Below are positions 1 to 6,893 of a stretch of 10,342 nt of DNA, piece by piece. The stretch is taken from contig CACZOG010000019.1 in the NCBI GenBank assembly GCA_902782715.1, forward strand, positions 1-10,342. Direction: 5' to 3'. Position numbers and translations under genes: made by a program. Numbering within the stretch: the stretch's first letter is position 1; each line of letters starts with the position of its first letter. The notes under the pieces were generated by a model. It had not been told where the DNA came from, did no database searches, and saw nothing but the letters and a program-made list of their open reading frames with translations. Source of the stretch: an uncultured Lachnospiraceae bacterium (GTDB taxonomy: Bacteria > Bacillota > Clostridia > Lachnospirales > Lachnospiraceae).

Positions 1-1050
1 AAGGGAGTTATGCTTACTCACTACAATGTAGTAAACAACGGAAAATGTATCGGCGACAGAATGGATCTTTCCACAGCCGACAGAATGATGATCCAGGTTC
101 CGATGTTCCACTGCTTCGGAATGGTTCTTGCAATGACCGCATCAATGACACACGGCGTTACATTATCACCCATTCCTTACTTCTCAACCAAGCCCGCGCT
201 TGCATGTATCAATCAGGAAAAGATCACATGTTTCCATGGTGTGCCTACAATGTTTATCGCAATGCTTGAGCATGAGGATTTCCCGAAGACCGACTTCTCA
301 CACATGAGAACCGGTATCATGGCCGGAAGCCCCTGCCCCATCGCTGTCATGAGAGACGTTGTCGAGAAGATGCATATGACCGAGATCACTATCGTTTACG
401 GTCAGACCGAAGCATCACCCGGATGTACGATGTCAACAACCGACGATCCTCTGGAAGTAAGAGTTACCACGGTCGGCGGACCTCTGCCCGGGGTTGAATG
501 TAAGATCGTAGATCCCGAAACAGGCGAGGAATGTCCCGACGGCGTTAACGGCGAGTTCGTTGCCAGAGGCTACAACATCATGAAGGGATATTACAAGATG
601 CCCCAGGCTACCGCTCAGGCAATTGATGCTGACGGATGGCTTCATACAGGCGACCTTGCATGCAGAACACCCGAAGGAAACTTCAAGATCACGGGCCGTC
701 TTAAAGACATGATCATCCGCGGCGGTGAAAACATTTATCCCAAGGAAATCGAAGAATTTATCTATACATACGATAAGGTAAAAGACGTTCAGGTAATCGG
801 CGTTCCCGATGAAGCACTCGGCGAGGAGATTCTTGCTGCGGTTGTTCCCAAGGAAGGCGAGACAATTACCGAAGAGGAGATCAAGAAATACGTATTCGAC
901 CATATGGCTAAACACAAAGTTCCCAAGTATGTCGATATCGTGGACGGATTCCCCATGAACGCAGCAGGTAAGATTCTTAAATACAAGATGCGTGAGGCAG
1001 CAGTCGAGAAGTACAACTTAAAGAAAGCCGACAGCATCGAAACAGCTTAA
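1..1050 (+). CDS. AMP-forming acyl-CoA synthetase (partial, 5' end outside window)
   Basis: This is the C-terminal part of an ANL-superfamily adenylate-forming enzyme, which activates a carboxylic acid with ATP to an acyl-adenylate and transfers it to CoA in the cytoplasm. The frame is open from base 1 (K-G-V-M-L-T-H), so the window begins inside the Ser/Thr/Gly-rich A3 loop that normally reads PKGVMLTH; the ATG at base 10 is internal and roughly 190-200 residues are missing upstream. Visible core motifs are YGQTEAS (A5, from base 397), GWLHTGD (A7, bases 634-654), the hinge motif ITGRLKDMIIRGGENIYP (A8) and AAGKILK near the C-terminus (A10), with the catalytic lysine at bases 970-972. All key residues are intact. 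The overall style fits medium- or long-chain fatty acyl-CoA synthetases, but the substrate cannot be read from sequence. The gene ends at a terminator 8 bases after its stop codon. Confidence 0.93.
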   Translation, partial: KGVMLTHYNVVNNGKCIGDRMDLSTADRMMIQVPMFHCFGMVLAMTASMTHGVTLSPIPYFSTKPALACINQEKITCFHGVPTMFIAMLEHEDFPKTDFSHMRTGIMAGSPCPIAVMRDVVEKMHMTEITIVYGQTEASPGCTMSTTDDPLEVRVTTVGGPLPGVECKIVDPETGEECPDGVNGEFVARGYNIMKGYYKMPQATAQAIDADGWLHTGDLACRTPEGNFKITGRLKDMIIRGGENIYPKEIEEFIYTYDKVKDVQVIGVPDEALGEEILAAVVPKEGETITEEEIKKYVFDHMAKHKVPKYVDIVDGFPMNAAGKILKYKMREAAVEKYNLKKADSIETA

Positions 1051-1057
1051 AGATAAT

Positions 1058-1086
1058 AAGCGCAGGATCATAAGTCCTGCGCTTTT
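1058..1086 (+). terminator. Rho-independent terminator of the acyl-CoA synthetase gene
   Basis: A perfect 10-bp stem (1058-1067 paired with 1075-1084) encloses a 7-nt loop and runs directly into a short T tract (1083-1086) followed by further A/T. It starts 8 bases after the stop codon at 1050 and separates this gene from the next promoter. Confidence 0.88.
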
Positions 1087-1106
1087 AATTATGCAAAGTA
1101 AAGTTA

Positions 1107-1135
1107 TTTACTATTGGATTTCGGCAAACTATAAT
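1107..1135 (+). promoter_or_regulatory. Probable sigma-A promoter for the GtrII-like gene
   Basis: A perfect -10 box TATAAT (1130-1135) lies 17 bases downstream of TTTACT (1107-1112), which matches 4 of 6 positions of the -35 consensus. It sits between the upstream terminator and the start codon at 1173, giving a short leader of about 30 nt. Confidence 0.7.
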
Positions 1136-1172
1136 TAATTCGGATGATTATTTGTGCATTGAGGAAATTAAA

Positions 1173-2762
1173 ATGACCAAACCCATTGATCTGTCACCTG
1201 AAAAACAGCTCTTAAAACTGAAGGAGAAATACTTTGGAAGTAAAGAAGATTCACCGGTCACCGTAATTCTGACTACTTTCTTCACAATGTTTTTCTGCTA
1301 TTTTTTACATATGATATACGGCTTGGGATGTCCGGATACGCTCACGGAAGGCATCTACAGCTACAGAACCGCTGATTTTTCCACATCTTTAGCCAGATGG
1401 ATGATCAGGTATCTTAACGAAATCTTCGGAAAAAACATCGTAATATCTCCGCTCATCGTTTTCTTCTATTGTCTGATGATCGGAATGAGTGCATATATGA
1501 TCTGCAGGATGACAAAGATCAATGACATCTTTTCTCAGATCATACTTACCGCCATGATGGTCAGTTTTCCCGTAGTGCTGCATCATTTCGCATATATGTA
1601 CATAGCGATCAGCTATTCTTTTTCATTCCTTGCGGTCACATTCGGAGTTCTTTTGATAAGAACCCGTAAAACAGGCGGTATGATCGGCGGAACAGTCTGC
1701 TTTCTTCTTATGATGGGATCATATCAGGCATATATTGCCGCGATCGCCGCGCTTGCTCTGATAATGTTTGTTTATGACATTCTCCATGAAGAAGAGGTTA
1801 AGATCGGGATCACACGTTTCACGTTAAACGCGGGATGCGGTCTTATGGCATGCATCATCAATATTCCTTTTTCTTCGTTAATGATGAAGATCCATAAAGT
1901 CGAACCCAGCTCAAGAGTTTCAGGGTTTTCGATCAGGGAGATTTTCGAAAATCTCGGTTTTTCTCTTAAATATTCTTATATCTGGTTTTTCTCATACTTT
2001 AATAATGACGTTCTTTCCAGAAACAAACTGTATGCGGTAATATTCATTGTCATTGCCGTTTTGTGTATTCTGACGATTATAAAACTTGTAAAAGAAAAGA
2101 AAGTGATAAAAGCGGTCATCGCGGCAGTTTCCGTTCTTGTTCTTCCGCTTGCGATGAACCTTCTTCTCATAGTCATTCCCAGCTACGGAATGCATGACAT
2201 ATTAAGATATCAGTATGTTCTGATCTTTGCATTAATGCTCATTCTCATGAAATATCTGTCGAAGGATCCCGTATGCGAAATTCTTAAATATCCGGCAATT
2301 ATCGTTATGATCGGTCTTTTTATGGGAAATGTTGTGTCTGCCAACAGCACGGCACATATGTATAAGATTTATTATGATCATTACGAGCAGCAGTATACTC
2401 TTGCAATGGGAAAGATTTACGAACTGGACGGTTATACTGAGAACGTTACAAAGATAGTGATGGGCGGTACACCTTCATGCGAGGTATATCACATTAATAA
2501 TCCCAGGGTCTTTCGTTATGCCGAAATAGAAGGCGGTCCGGTCTTCTGGAACGATCCGTTTGGTATGACTGCCGGAAGAGAATATTATTTTAAGGATTTC
2601 CTTGGAATAGATCCCGGAGTACTTACCAATGAGGAATACCACGATATGGTACATAGCGAAGAATATGCCGGGATGCCTCTCTGGCCTCAAGAGGGATCAG
2701 TAAAAATGATAAACGGCATGGCTGTTTTAAAATTCTCTGATAACCCTCCTGTTTATTACTGA
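1173..2762 (+). CDS. Polytopic membrane protein, GtrII-type glucosyltransferase-like
   Basis: A large integral membrane protein of 529 residues with about ten hydrophobic segments, the first at roughly residues 29-50, and a soluble C-terminal region of about 130 residues. The pattern of a short cytoplasmic N-terminus, one membrane span and then a loop with acidic residues (CPDTLTEG, residues 53-60) resembles the GtrII family of GT-C fold glycosyltransferases, which move a sugar from a polyprenyl-phosphate carrier onto a surface polymer outside the membrane. This assignment rests on overall resemblance, so donor and acceptor are unknown. The frame can begin at a TTG (1152), but ATG 1173 is preferred because GAGGAA (1161-1166) lies 6 bases before it. 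It has its own promoter and is followed by a strong hairpin, so it is probably monocistronic; no lipid-sugar synthase or flippase gene is adjacent. Other polytopic GT-C glycosyltransferases or O-antigen ligase-like proteins are alternatives. Confidence 0.65.
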   Translation: MTKPIDLSPEKQLLKLKEKYFGSKEDSPVTVILTTFFTMFFCYFLHMIYGLGCPDTLTEGIYSYRTADFSTSLARWMIRYLNEIFGKNIVISPLIVFFYCLMIGMSAYMICRMTKINDIFSQIILTAMMVSFPVVLHHFAYMYIAISYSFSFLAVTFGVLLIRTRKTGGMIGGTVCFLLMMGSYQAYIAAIAALALIMFVYDILHEEEVKIGITRFTLNAGCGLMACIINIPFSSLMMKIHKVEPSSRVSGFSIREIFENLGFSLKYSYIWFFSYFNNDVLSRNKLYAVIFIVIAVLCILTIIKLVKEKKVIKAVIAAVSVLVLPLAMNLLLIVIPSYGMHDILRYQYVLIFALMLILMKYLSKDPVCEILKYPAIIVMIGLFMGNVVSANSTAHMYKIYYDHYEQQYTLAMGKIYELDGYTENVTKIVMGGTPSCEVYHINNPRVFRYAEIEGGPVFWNDPFGMTAGREYYFKDFLGIDPGVLTNEEYHDMVHSEEYAGMPLWPQEGSVKMINGMAVLKFSDNPPVYY

Positions 2763-2801
2763 TCGATCTATTTCAACATTGTTTGAAAATTTATTATATA
2801 A

Positions 2802-2835
2802 AAATATCGGGCGCCCGATCGGGTGCCCGATATTT
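2802..2835. terminator. Bidirectional terminator between convergent genes
   Basis: An 11-bp perfect outer stem (2802-2812 with 2825-2835) continues through one G-T wobble and three G-C pairs to a GATC tetraloop (2817-2820). It stands between the ends of two convergent genes (stops at 2762 and 2859). Read on the minus strand, the stem is followed by a run of five T and more A/T, so it works best for the lipoprotein gene; the plus-strand T tract (three T then G) is poorer. Confidence 0.85.
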
Positions 2836-2858
2836 GTTAACAAACGTAAATAAGGAGA

Positions 2859-3371
2859 TTATTTACCGTTGCATAAATCAACAAAACCTTTTGTCTGCAA
2901 GTTGTTTAAAACTATCGTCGGACCTGCCTGGAAAAGATAGTTTCCTTCGAAGTCGGGAATGATGTAAATCATGGAAACTTCAAAATCACCAACTTTTACA
3001 GGTTCGGGATATTCGGCGAGCATTACAAAGCAGCCATCGGGAGCATCTGCCGGATCGTTTAAGACTGCCATGGTGTCCACTGCCATGTAAGAATAATCTT
3101 CGGCCGAATACACATAATATACAAATTCTTCCATTGCTTCCTTATCGATCCTTGGTGTGACATCCTCATCATCGCAGGTTACGCCGAAGGCTCTAAACTT
3201 CGGTATTTCAACATCTTCATCCGGGTCGATCTCAGCCGAGATCGGCTGATCGCCCTTGTTGTTATATGAGTAATTAAAGGAATAAGAGCAGCCTGTTAAA
3301 AGCAGTAAACTGCTTAATACGACGAGACCGCTTACAATTCTTTTTATGTTTATCAATTCAGTTCTTTTCAT
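2859..3371 (-). CDS. Small lipoprotein of unknown function
   Basis: A 170-residue protein with a textbook lipoprotein signal: basic N-terminus (KRTELINIKR), hydrophobic core at residues 12-25 and lipobox LTGC with the lipidated cysteine at residue 28. Mature protein would be anchored to the outer face of the cytoplasmic membrane. The mature part begins with a Tyr/Ser/Asn-rich spacer, then an acidic stretch (EIDPDEDVE, about residues 47-55) and a mixed alpha/beta-like domain; I recognise no family. The start at 3371 is preceded by a modest AAAGG site about 7 bases upstream. It lies 78 bases downstream of the Cys-Ala membrane protein gene in the same direction and ends at a strong terminator, so it could be the last gene of the radical SAM operon. 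No convincing promoter was found in the 78-base gap. Its role with the other two proteins is inference from position only. Confidence 0.85.
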   Translation of the reverse strand: MKRTELINIKRIVSGLVVLSSLLLLTGCSYSFNYSYNNKGDQPISAEIDPDEDVEIPKFRAFGVTCDDEDVTPRIDKEAMEEFVYYVYSAEDYSYMAVDTMAVLNDPADAPDGCFVMLAEYPEPVKVGDFEVSMIYIIPDFEGNYLFQAGPTIVLNNLQTKGFVDLCNGK

Positions 3372-3449
3372 TTTTTTACCTTTTTAAATCCCTTTCTTTT
3401 TGATTACAAACTATATACGAATCTTATGGAAGAGATTTATGGAGAATTT

Positions 3450-4733
3450 CTACTTTTTCTTTTTTGTCTCTTTTTCTTTGAAATAATCCAGCTTGAGATT
3501 TGTTTTGTAAAAATCTTTTGCGCTGCATCCTGCTCTTCCGCCGCCGGCACAGGCACATGCGCAGGCACAGGCACATGCACAGGATGAGTGAGCGCATGAT
3601 GAACGTCCGCCGCCACGTGATGAAGAAACGGGATGAGCCTTCATATATTGCGAGAACGTGGTTTTGTGAGGAACTACGATGCTTGAAACATGTACGTAAG
3701 TGTTGGGTGCGGAATTGATCCTGTAATTTCCGTCTTTACGGTAATTCATGATCTGATCTTTGTATTGCTCGTATTCCTTGGGAATCTTGGTCTCTTCGAT
3801 CTTTTGTTTCGAATTGATCAGATCGGTTCCGCAATATGCACAGGCCTCTTTGCCTTCCTGTCTGGGTGCACCGCAGTTCGGACAGTTGGTATGATACTGG
3901 ATGACCGTACGAACTATCTTTGTTTCGGGTTTAAAGCCCGAACTTGTTCTCCAGTTAAGATAAGAAAGTGCGAACGGAAGCGTAATGGGTATCACGAATA
4001 AAATAACGCAGAAAAAACATCCGCAGCAGAGTCCGGTCAGATCGTCCGAAGAAGATGATTTTGAGGGTTCGTTGACCTGAATTTCCTTACTCGTGTCAAA
4101 ACCGAATGCATCATTCGGATAAGTTACTCTGACAGTATATTTTTCTCCTTTGGAAAGACTTGTATTCCATACAAGGAAATGGTCATCCTCATAATATGAT
4201 GGAGATGCTTCGATCACTTTGTCGGATATCCAGCGAATGGTAAGATTGTCTACTTTTATATCATCAAACCAGCCGGGAGTGTATTCGTATACGGTCTCGC
4301 CTTCTTTTAAAAGGTTCATCTGATACATGAAATCCTGATCGATCTTAAAATCGATATCTACTGTTTCACCCGCATAATAATTTCGGTCCAGATCGATACG
4401 CATGTATGTTCCGTTGTCGGTTTTAAGCTTATATTTTACGATACTGTCCGAAAGTGGAGTAAAGGATTGCATATGCTTGTTGGGAACGCCGATCCTTACC
4501 CATGAAAGAGGCCCGTCGCTTGTGGAATCGAGCACCTTCCACTCTATGTGGTAATACATGGTGAGCGTTGCATCGGAATTAACCTGAACTGTTATGTCGT
4601 AATTGACGATCTCGTCGAGATCCTTGGCATTAGTGTGGATCGGAAGCAGGGCGAATACGGTTATTATGGTAAGAAATGCCAAAAGGATACCGGAAAGGAT
4701 ACTGAATACTGTTTTCATATTATTAGTCTTCAT
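3450..4733 (-). CDS. Membrane-anchored protein with zinc ribbon and Cys-Ala repeat tail
   Basis: A 427-residue protein in four parts: a signal peptide or first membrane span (residues 9-30, possible cleavage after TNA at 36); a beta-rich extracytoplasmic domain (about 37-231) somewhat like DUF2207; a membrane segment (about 232-260) opening with a cysteine cluster, CCGCFFC at 236-242; and a cytoplasmic region. The last holds a zinc ribbon (C284, C287, C298, C301) and a low-complexity tail with Cys380, six Cys-Ala dipeptides at 385-396, GGGRAGC ending at Cys403, and a Lys-rich end. The start at 4733 is chosen because AGGAGG lies 9 bases upstream; an in-frame ATG at 4763 has no such site and would extend the gene 41 nt into the upstream gene. 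From 4733 the overlap with the radical SAM gene is 11 nt, suggesting translational coupling. The tail looks like a substrate for that enzyme; a directly metal-binding tail is the main alternative. Function is unknown. Confidence 0.88.
   Translation of the reverse strand: MKTNNMKTVFSILSGILLAFLTIITVFALLPIHTNAKDLDEIVNYDITVQVNSDATLTMYYHIEWKVLDSTSDGPLSWVRIGVPNKHMQSFTPLSDSIVKYKLKTDNGTYMRIDLDRNYYAGETVDIDFKIDQDFMYQMNLLKEGETVYEYTPGWFDDIKVDNLTIRWISDKVIEASPSYYEDDHFLVWNTSLSKGEKYTVRVTYPNDAFGFDTSKEIQVNEPSKSSSSDDLTGLCCGCFFCVILFVIPITLPFALSYLNWRTSSGFKPETKIVRTVIQYHTNCPNCGAPRQEGKEACAYCGTDLINSKQKIEETKIPKEYEQYKDQIMNYRKDGNYRINSAPNTYVHVSSIVVPHKTTFSQYMKAHPVSSSRGGGRSSCAHSSCACACACACACAGGGRAGCSAKDFYKTNLKLDYFKEKETKKKK
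3546..3581 (-). repeat. Two 18-bp tandem copies encoding (Cys-Ala)6
   Basis: Bases 3546-3563 and 3564-3581 are direct 18-bp copies differing at a single position (G at 3561, A at 3579). Each copy is itself made of three related hexamers such as GGCACA and TGCGCA. On the minus strand each hexamer encodes Cys-Ala, so gain or loss of copies stays in frame and only alters tail length. Confidence 0.92.
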
Positions 4734-6126
4734 TGTTCTTACCCTCCTTTTCGGCTTCGCCAAATTTTCTTAAAGGGCATTTTCCTTCGCATCCCGCACT
4801 GTAAGAACGTCTCTCGGCACATTTTTCATTGTTCCATATGTCAGTCCATTCATCTTTTAAGAAATCACCCAGTGCATCGTCCGAAAGCCAGCTCTGGCAG
4901 GGAACGACTTTTCCGGAAGGAGTGATCGCCATGTTTGATAAGCAGGCACCACAGGTCGGAGGATTGATCCCGAGTTCCTCGCAGAAGGAATTCTCAACCC
5001 ATCCGGGAGATGTGAAGCTTATTTCCATGCCGTTCTTAGCGCAGTATTCCACGGCATCTTTTAGGATGCCTTTTATCTCATCGGTTGAAAGCTGAAGTTT
5101 CTCGGATCTTTCTTTTTCGGCATTTCCCGTGGTGATAAGACCTGAACATGTCACGTACAGAACACCGAGAGAATGCAGGAATTCAAGAGTTTTCACATAA
5201 TCTTTGTTTGAAGTGCAAAGCGGAGTGTTGATGCTTACGCTGATCCCCGCCTCAAGTGCGTTCTTTATTCCCGAAACGGTGTCGTTATATCTGGGAGCAC
5301 CGACTAATTCATTGTGAATCTTTTCGTCAGATGAATAGAATGTGATCTGCATGCTGTCGAGAGATACTTTCTTTAATTCTTCACAGTACTCTTTGGTTAA
5401 AAGAATGCCGTTTGTATTAAGTCTGGTCACGAACCATTTGGCATGATCGATCAGTTCGAAAAGATCATCTCTCATTGTGGGTTCGCCGCCCGTGAAAGTT
5501 ATCTGAGGAACACCGACAGCACGGCATTTGTCGATTATCGTCTTCCAGTCATCAGTGGAAAGTTCTTCCTCGATACCGCCCTTCTGTCCTGCCGCATAGC
5601 AGTGAACACATTTCTGGTTACAGTTCCATCTGCCGTTTTTCTCCATGGCGGAAACCATAAGGTCCATACGATGGGGTGCACTCATAAAAGGAGCATAATC
5701 CCCGATGCTTAAGTATCCGATCTCCTCATCAACAGGCTCACGATATGCTACCTGTTTAAAGGTATTCATCATTCTGAAAAGGTCTTTTTTGAAAACCGAT
5801 CTCGGAAGGAACGGATATACCTTACCCGTATTTTTGCATGTATTATTGAGGATATTCTTAAAATCCTCCTCATTTATCTCACGACCGCTAAATTTATTGG
5901 TCTCTTCGATAAATTCGGTGAGCAGGATGCTCCATGAGGGATTAACGGGGATGATATCCTGTCCGTTGATAATGGCTACGCTCGGTCCGATGAAATCATC
6001 TTCCACCTTGGGCGGAACAAGATGAATACGAACCACGCCCGGTCCTTCGGGATTGAGCGTCGTGTGGTGAACTTCATTAAAATGCTCTGCGGCATATTTT
6101 AATTCTCTTTTGGTACTTTTTTTCAT
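4723..6126 (-). CDS. Radical SAM/SPASM domain enzyme, probable peptide or protein modifier
   Basis: A 467-residue radical SAM enzyme. The CX3CX2C motif that binds the SAM-reducing 4Fe-4S cluster is at C169, C173 and C176 (CNQKCVHCY), followed by TGGEP (212-216), the SAM amino-group binding motif. The C-terminus is SPASM-like, with C392, C395, a GKVVPC segment ending at C410, C436, C446 and C450, enough to hold one or two auxiliary 4Fe-4S clusters. SPASM enzymes commonly modify ribosomally made peptides by forming thioether or other crosslinks. About 165 residues precede the radical SAM core; the part at roughly 45-110 could be a substrate-recognition domain, but this is a guess. The start at 6126 is chosen because AAAGAGG lies 5 bases upstream; the in-frame ATG at 6195 would add 23 basic residues across a hairpin and lacks a good site. 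The stop codon lies inside the start of the Cys-Ala protein gene, its most likely substrate by context. Confidence 0.92.
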   Translation of the reverse strand: MKKSTKRELKYAAEHFNEVHHTTLNPEGPGVVRIHLVPPKVEDDFIGPSVAIINGQDIIPVNPSWSILLTEFIEETNKFSGREINEEDFKNILNNTCKNTGKVYPFLPRSVFKKDLFRMMNTFKQVAYREPVDEEIGYLSIGDYAPFMSAPHRMDLMVSAMEKNGRWNCNQKCVHCYAAGQKGGIEEELSTDDWKTIIDKCRAVGVPQITFTGGEPTMRDDLFELIDHAKWFVTRLNTNGILLTKEYCEELKKVSLDSMQITFYSSDEKIHNELVGAPRYNDTVSGIKNALEAGISVSINTPLCTSNKDYVKTLEFLHSLGVLYVTCSGLITTGNAEKERSEKLQLSTDEIKGILKDAVEYCAKNGMEISFTSPGWVENSFCEELGINPPTCGACLSNMAITPSGKVVPCQSWLSDDALGDFLKDEWTDIWNNEKCAERRSYSAGCEGKCPLRKFGEAEKEGKNNED

Positions 6127-6163
6127 GTTAACCTCTTTGCTCTTTTTCTTTCGATAAAGCCGT

Positions 6164-6192
6164 GTCCGAAAAACATTTCTGTCTTTCCGGAC
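6164..6192 (-). promoter_or_regulatory. Leader hairpin upstream of the radical SAM gene
   Basis: On the minus strand GTCCGGAAA can pair with TTTTCGGAC (9 bp including one G-U) around an 11-nt loop. It lies about 40 bases upstream of the chosen start codon in the probable untranslated leader. There is no T run after it, so it is not a standard terminator. It may stabilise the message or be incidental. No convincing minus-strand promoter was found in 6193-6329. Confidence 0.3.
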
Positions 6193-6242
6193 CATAACAA
6201 TAATATCATATACTCAATATCCGTTGTATCTTTTTTTTACCG

Positions 6243-6270
6243 TTGATTTTTGTTAGAATTCTTATAAAAT
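6243..6270 (+). promoter_or_regulatory. Possible promoter for the GNAT cluster
   Basis: TTGATT (6243-6248, 4 of 6 consensus) is followed after 16 bases by TAAAAT (6265-6270, 5 of 6). It would give a leader of about 50 nt before the start at 6330. The region is A/T-rich, so chance matches are likely. Confidence 0.45.
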
Positions 6271-6329
6271 GAAAAGAAAAACATACTAAAATAAAGGAAT
6301 TTCCCTTTTTTTAAGTTGGGAGTAACCAA

Positions 6330-6839
6330 ATGTTAAGACTAAGACAATATAAAAAAGATGATGCCCCAATAATAGCCGAATGGATAAAAGATAAGGAAGT
6401 ATGTTCTAAATGGGGAGGAGAGCTTTTCGGTGCTTTTCCCGTTACGCCTGAGATAATTAATGAGACCTACTTCGAAAAGAACGGGTTATGTAAGGAAAGC
6501 GATAACTTCTATCCATGGGCTGCTTTTGACGAAAACGGCGTAAAAGGTCATTTTATAATGCGCTATCTAAACGGCGATAATAAGATCCTTCGTTTCGGCT
6601 GGGTCGTGGTGGATGATTCCGCAAGGGGCCAGGGACTGGGAAGTCAGATGTTAAAGCTTGGTCTTAAGTATGCATTTGAGATCCTGCAGGTTGATAAAGT
6701 TACCCTTGGCGTTTTTGAAAATAACGAGATAGCTCACAACTGCTACAAAAGGGCAGGTTTTGTCGATAGAGAAGTGGTCGAAAAAGAGCCATGGAACATT
6801 ATAGAGATGGAGATCCTGAAAGAGAATTACTTCTCATAA
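6330..6839 (+). CDS. GNAT family N-acetyltransferase
   Basis: A 169-residue acetyltransferase of the GNAT fold, using acetyl-CoA to acetylate an amine on an unknown small molecule or protein. The acetyl-CoA pyrophosphate-binding loop is RGQGLG at residues 99-104, after beta strand 4 (RFGWVVVDD). The following helix, the strand VDKVTLGVFENNEIAHNCYKR and the GF turn near the end are typical of GNAT motif B. The N-terminal LRLRQYKKDDAPIIAEWI pattern resembles RimJ/RimL-like or aminoglycoside 6'-type GNATs. GGGAG (6318-6322) lies 7 bases before the ATG. It is the first of three tandem GNAT genes and diverges from the radical SAM operon. Substrate cannot be assigned. Confidence 0.9.
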   Translation: MLRLRQYKKDDAPIIAEWIKDKEVCSKWGGELFGAFPVTPEIINETYFEKNGLCKESDNFYPWAAFDENGVKGHFIMRYLNGDNKILRFGWVVVDDSARGQGLGSQMLKLGLKYAFEILQVDKVTLGVFENNEIAHNCYKRAGFVDREVVEKEPWNIIEMEILKENYFS

Positions 6840-6893
6840 GGATCAATGAATCTAAAACTGTTCCCAAGGAAATAATGAATCGGAGGAAAAACC

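Noticed and set aside
433..915. Minus-strand ORF of 160 codons inside the acyl-CoA synthetase gene
   Set aside because: It is antisense to conserved adenylation motifs and shows no family features of its own.
1152..1172. TTG start at 1152 for the GtrII-like gene
   Set aside because: The GAGGAA site at 1161-1166 lies downstream of this TTG and is well spaced for the ATG at 1173.
3372..3449. A separate promoter for the lipoprotein gene (minus-strand TATAGT)
   Set aside because: No acceptable -35 box lies at 16-18 bases; in such A/T-rich DNA the -10 match alone is not evidence.
3525..3596. Cys-Ala tract as a frameshifted or sequencing-artefact repeat
   Set aside because: The reading frame continues cleanly through the tract into a sensible C-terminus (KDFYKTNLKLDYF) and mixed synonymous codons are used, consistent with real coding sequence.
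3500..3718. Plus-strand His/Arg/Met-rich ORF opposite the Cys-Ala tail
   Set aside because: Its HRHMRRHRHMHR pattern is the complement of the Cys-Ala repeat DNA and simply mirrors that repeat.
6127..6195. Upstream ATG at 6195 for the radical SAM gene
   Set aside because: It would add a basic, low-complexity segment over a hairpin with no ribosome binding site, whereas 6126 has AAAGAGG at ideal spacing.
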